Of a stretch of 64,000 nt of DNA, positions 62,794 through 64,000 are shown piece after piece. The stretch is taken from NCBI GenBank assembly GCA_965248155.1, contig CBDFIO010000002.1, positions 1 to 64,000 on the forward strand, written 5' to 3'. Source of the DNA: RFSX01 sp965248155 (GTDB lineage Bacteria > Bacteroidota > Bacteroidia > Chitinophagales > Saprospiraceae). The notes beneath the pieces were generated by a model. It did not search any database. It was given only the letters and a program-made list of their open reading frames with translations, and was not told the origin of the DNA. Position 1 is the stretch's first letter. Every line of letters begins with the position of its first letter. A program made the translations under genes and the position numbers.

Positions 62794-64000
62794 ATGACAA
62801 TCAAAGAAATCAAAACTCAGCTCAGATTATCCCAAGTTTTAAGTCAATACAACCTTACCCTTGACCGCAATCATCGACTCTGTTGTCCGTGGCACAATGA
62901 CAAAACCCCAAGCCTACAGATCTATCCCAAAACAAATACCTGGACATGTTTCTCATCAAACTGTAATGCAGGGAGCGGAGATGTAATCGACTTCATAATG
63001 AAGTATGAGAAAATCACAAAACGAGAAGCCATCTTGAAAGCAAAAGAACTTATTAACCCAAACTACTCAATGAACAAAGTCAAGCCACTACCAGAGATCT
63101 CACGAATAGCAATCCTTACAAAATATTATCAAGCCACATTATCAGCACTACCAAGAAGTAAGAAAGCCATCGAGTATGCAAAGAGTAGAAACTTAGATCA
63201 TGGAAAATTAGGAATCGGATACAGTGGTGCAGATATCGGAAGAAAATGGAACAAGAGTTTACATGAGTCAGGTACTCAGATCGGTGTATTACAAAAATCA
63301 GGAGAAGGCTATCGACCAAAGATCAAATATTGCTTGATGTTTACTATGAAGAATAGAGAAGGAAAAATAGTAGATGTATATGGACGAAGTATCATGGACA
63401 AACCCAATGCGAAACACTTCTACTTATCAGGGAAACAACAAGGACTTTATCCAATCTATCCAAAGAGTGAAACGACAAAACTGATCTTGACAGAAAGCAT
63501 TATCGATGCAGCAAGTCTACTCACCACAGAAGTTAAAGACGAAGAAGGAAATAAAATAAATGAAGGCAGACTCAGTCTGCTGGCTTTGTATGGTACAAAT
63601 GGATTTACAGAAGAGCACAGCCAATCGATTAAGGAATTAGAACTACTGGAAGAAGTGATCTTCTTTTTTGATGGAGATGAAGCAGGAGAAAAAGCAATCA
63701 AGAAATGGGCAATAGAGATCAAGAAGATCAATGAGAAATTAAAAATCACTTATGTCAATACGCCAAAGGGAGAAGATGTAAACAGTCTACTACAGGGACA
63801 TGAGTCAGAAGTCCTCTCCGTTTTAATAAATCAAAGAAAGTTAGTCAGCAATGAATCAAATTTATTTTTTTCAACTGAGAAATCAACTGAGAAATCAACT
63901 GAGTCGGGAAGCCCCGACAGGCAATTAAATGAGCAAGGAGAAAAAACGTCACATATAACTATAGACAAGCTCGATACAACAAATGCAGAGTTACTAAACT
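62794..64000 (+). CDS. CHC2-Toprim primase/helicase (second copy, cut by window end)
   Basis: First 402 codons, identical to 55468-56674: zinc finger, Toprim domain and the STEK linker with its palindrome (63903-63918). The ATPase half is outside the window. Confidence 0.88.
   Translation, partial: MTIKEIKTQLRLSQVLSQYNLTLDRNHRLCCPWHNDKTPSLQIYPKTNTWTCFSSNCNAGSGDVIDFIMKYEKITKREAILKAKELINPNYSMNKVKPLPEISRIAILTKYYQATLSALPRSKKAIEYAKSRNLDHGKLGIGYSGADIGRKWNKSLHESGTQIGVLQKSGEGYRPKIKYCLMFTMKNREGKIVDVYGRSIMDKPNAKHFYLSGKQQGLYPIYPKSETTKLILTESIIDAASLLTTEVKDEEGNKINEGRLSLLALYGTNGFTEEHSQSIKELELLEEVIFFFDGDEAGEKAIKKWAIEIKKINEKLKITYVNTPKGEDVNSLLQGHESEVLSVLINQRKLVSNESNLFFSTEKSTEKSTESGSPDRQLNEQGEKTSHITIDKLDTTNAELLN

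Larger units (their letters stand above)
61186..64000 (+). mobile_element. Repeat unit 2 (truncated by window end)
   Basis: Repeats 53860-56674 with an offset of exactly 7326 bp and no difference seen in the genes. Whether it is complete, or followed by more units and a right boundary, lies outside the window. Confidence 0.75.

Noticed and set aside
1..64000. rRNA, tRNA, CRISPR arrays and known riboswitches
   Set aside because: No cloverleaf with CCA-end context, no rRNA core sequence, no regular repeat-spacer array and no recognisable riboswitch were seen by eye; a covariance-model scan was not possible.

Overview
The window is about 37% GC by eye and looks like a chromosome segment of a gliding or secreting Bacteroidota, most like Saprospiraceae or Lewinella-type bacteria. 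The evidence is several secreted proteins with Por (type IX) sorting domains of type A (8145-9071, 20235-23096, 45875-48394) and type B (24230-25786), many Sec signal peptides ending in FSQ or AQ, thrombospondin-3/OmpA outer-membrane proteins, a GH109-type Tat-exported oxidoreductase and weak Shine-Dalgarno sequences. No rRNA, tRNA or CRISPR array was seen.

Layout. 1-7.3 kb: two nearly identical adenylate cyclases. The first is cut by the window edge. The second has lost frame to its TPR sensor half. Between them lie an IS982 element with a nonsense codon and decayed genes including a thioredoxin. A frameshifted ion channel follows. 7.5-19.5 kb: small lipoprotein and secreted genes, a metal-handling cluster (remnant CsoR-like repressor, outer-membrane barrel, HMA protein), a serine hydrolase, and an IS3-type element with an extra inverted end, flanked by two truncated genes. 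20-33 kb: T9SS cargo, a GyrI-like protein, a symporter/GH109/GHMP-kinase operon, adenosine deaminase, gamma-glutamyltransferase and three copies of an interspersed intergenic repeat. 33-36 kb: an erythromycin-esterase-like lipoprotein gene with an IS1595 element inserted just before its start codon, then an ArsR regulator with a near-perfect palindromic operator that recurs before a 30-codon gene for an exported peptide with three Cys-Cys pairs. 36-44 kb: OmpA/TSP3 protein, then a reverse-strand set (aminotransferase, ThDP enzyme, two overlapping unknown ORFs, phosphoesterase, succinate-semialdehyde dehydrogenase) that could turn an amino acid into 2-oxo acid, aldehyde and acid. 44.3-45.8 kb: an IS1380 element.

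45.9-64 kb: a T9SS cargo gene and a giant RHS polymorphic-toxin gene whose tip is an M91/NleD-like zinc-peptidase domain (HELGH), followed two bases later by a lipoprotein that is the likely immunity protein. Next come a divergent XRE regulator, a CHC2-Toprim-ATPase primase/helicase, two overlapping tyrosine-recombinase genes (the second catalytically degenerate) and about 1 kb of GC-richer hairpin-rich DNA. After exactly 7326 bp the whole unit starts again: orphan RHS tip, immunity gene, XRE, primase, running off the window end. The repeat boundary lies in the conserved RHS-core motif DYGAR-YDP. Just left of it the two copies differ by five bases, four of them synonymous. I interpret this as a tandemly integrated, probably excisable, mobile element that carries a toxin tip and its immunity gene and targets the core of rhs genes, so that insertion swaps the toxin tip. 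This is the most interesting candidate system here; it is an inference.

Several genes carry single-base frameshifts in short homopolymers (near 4363, 7075 and 48649). They may be real decay or sequencing errors and should be checked against reads.
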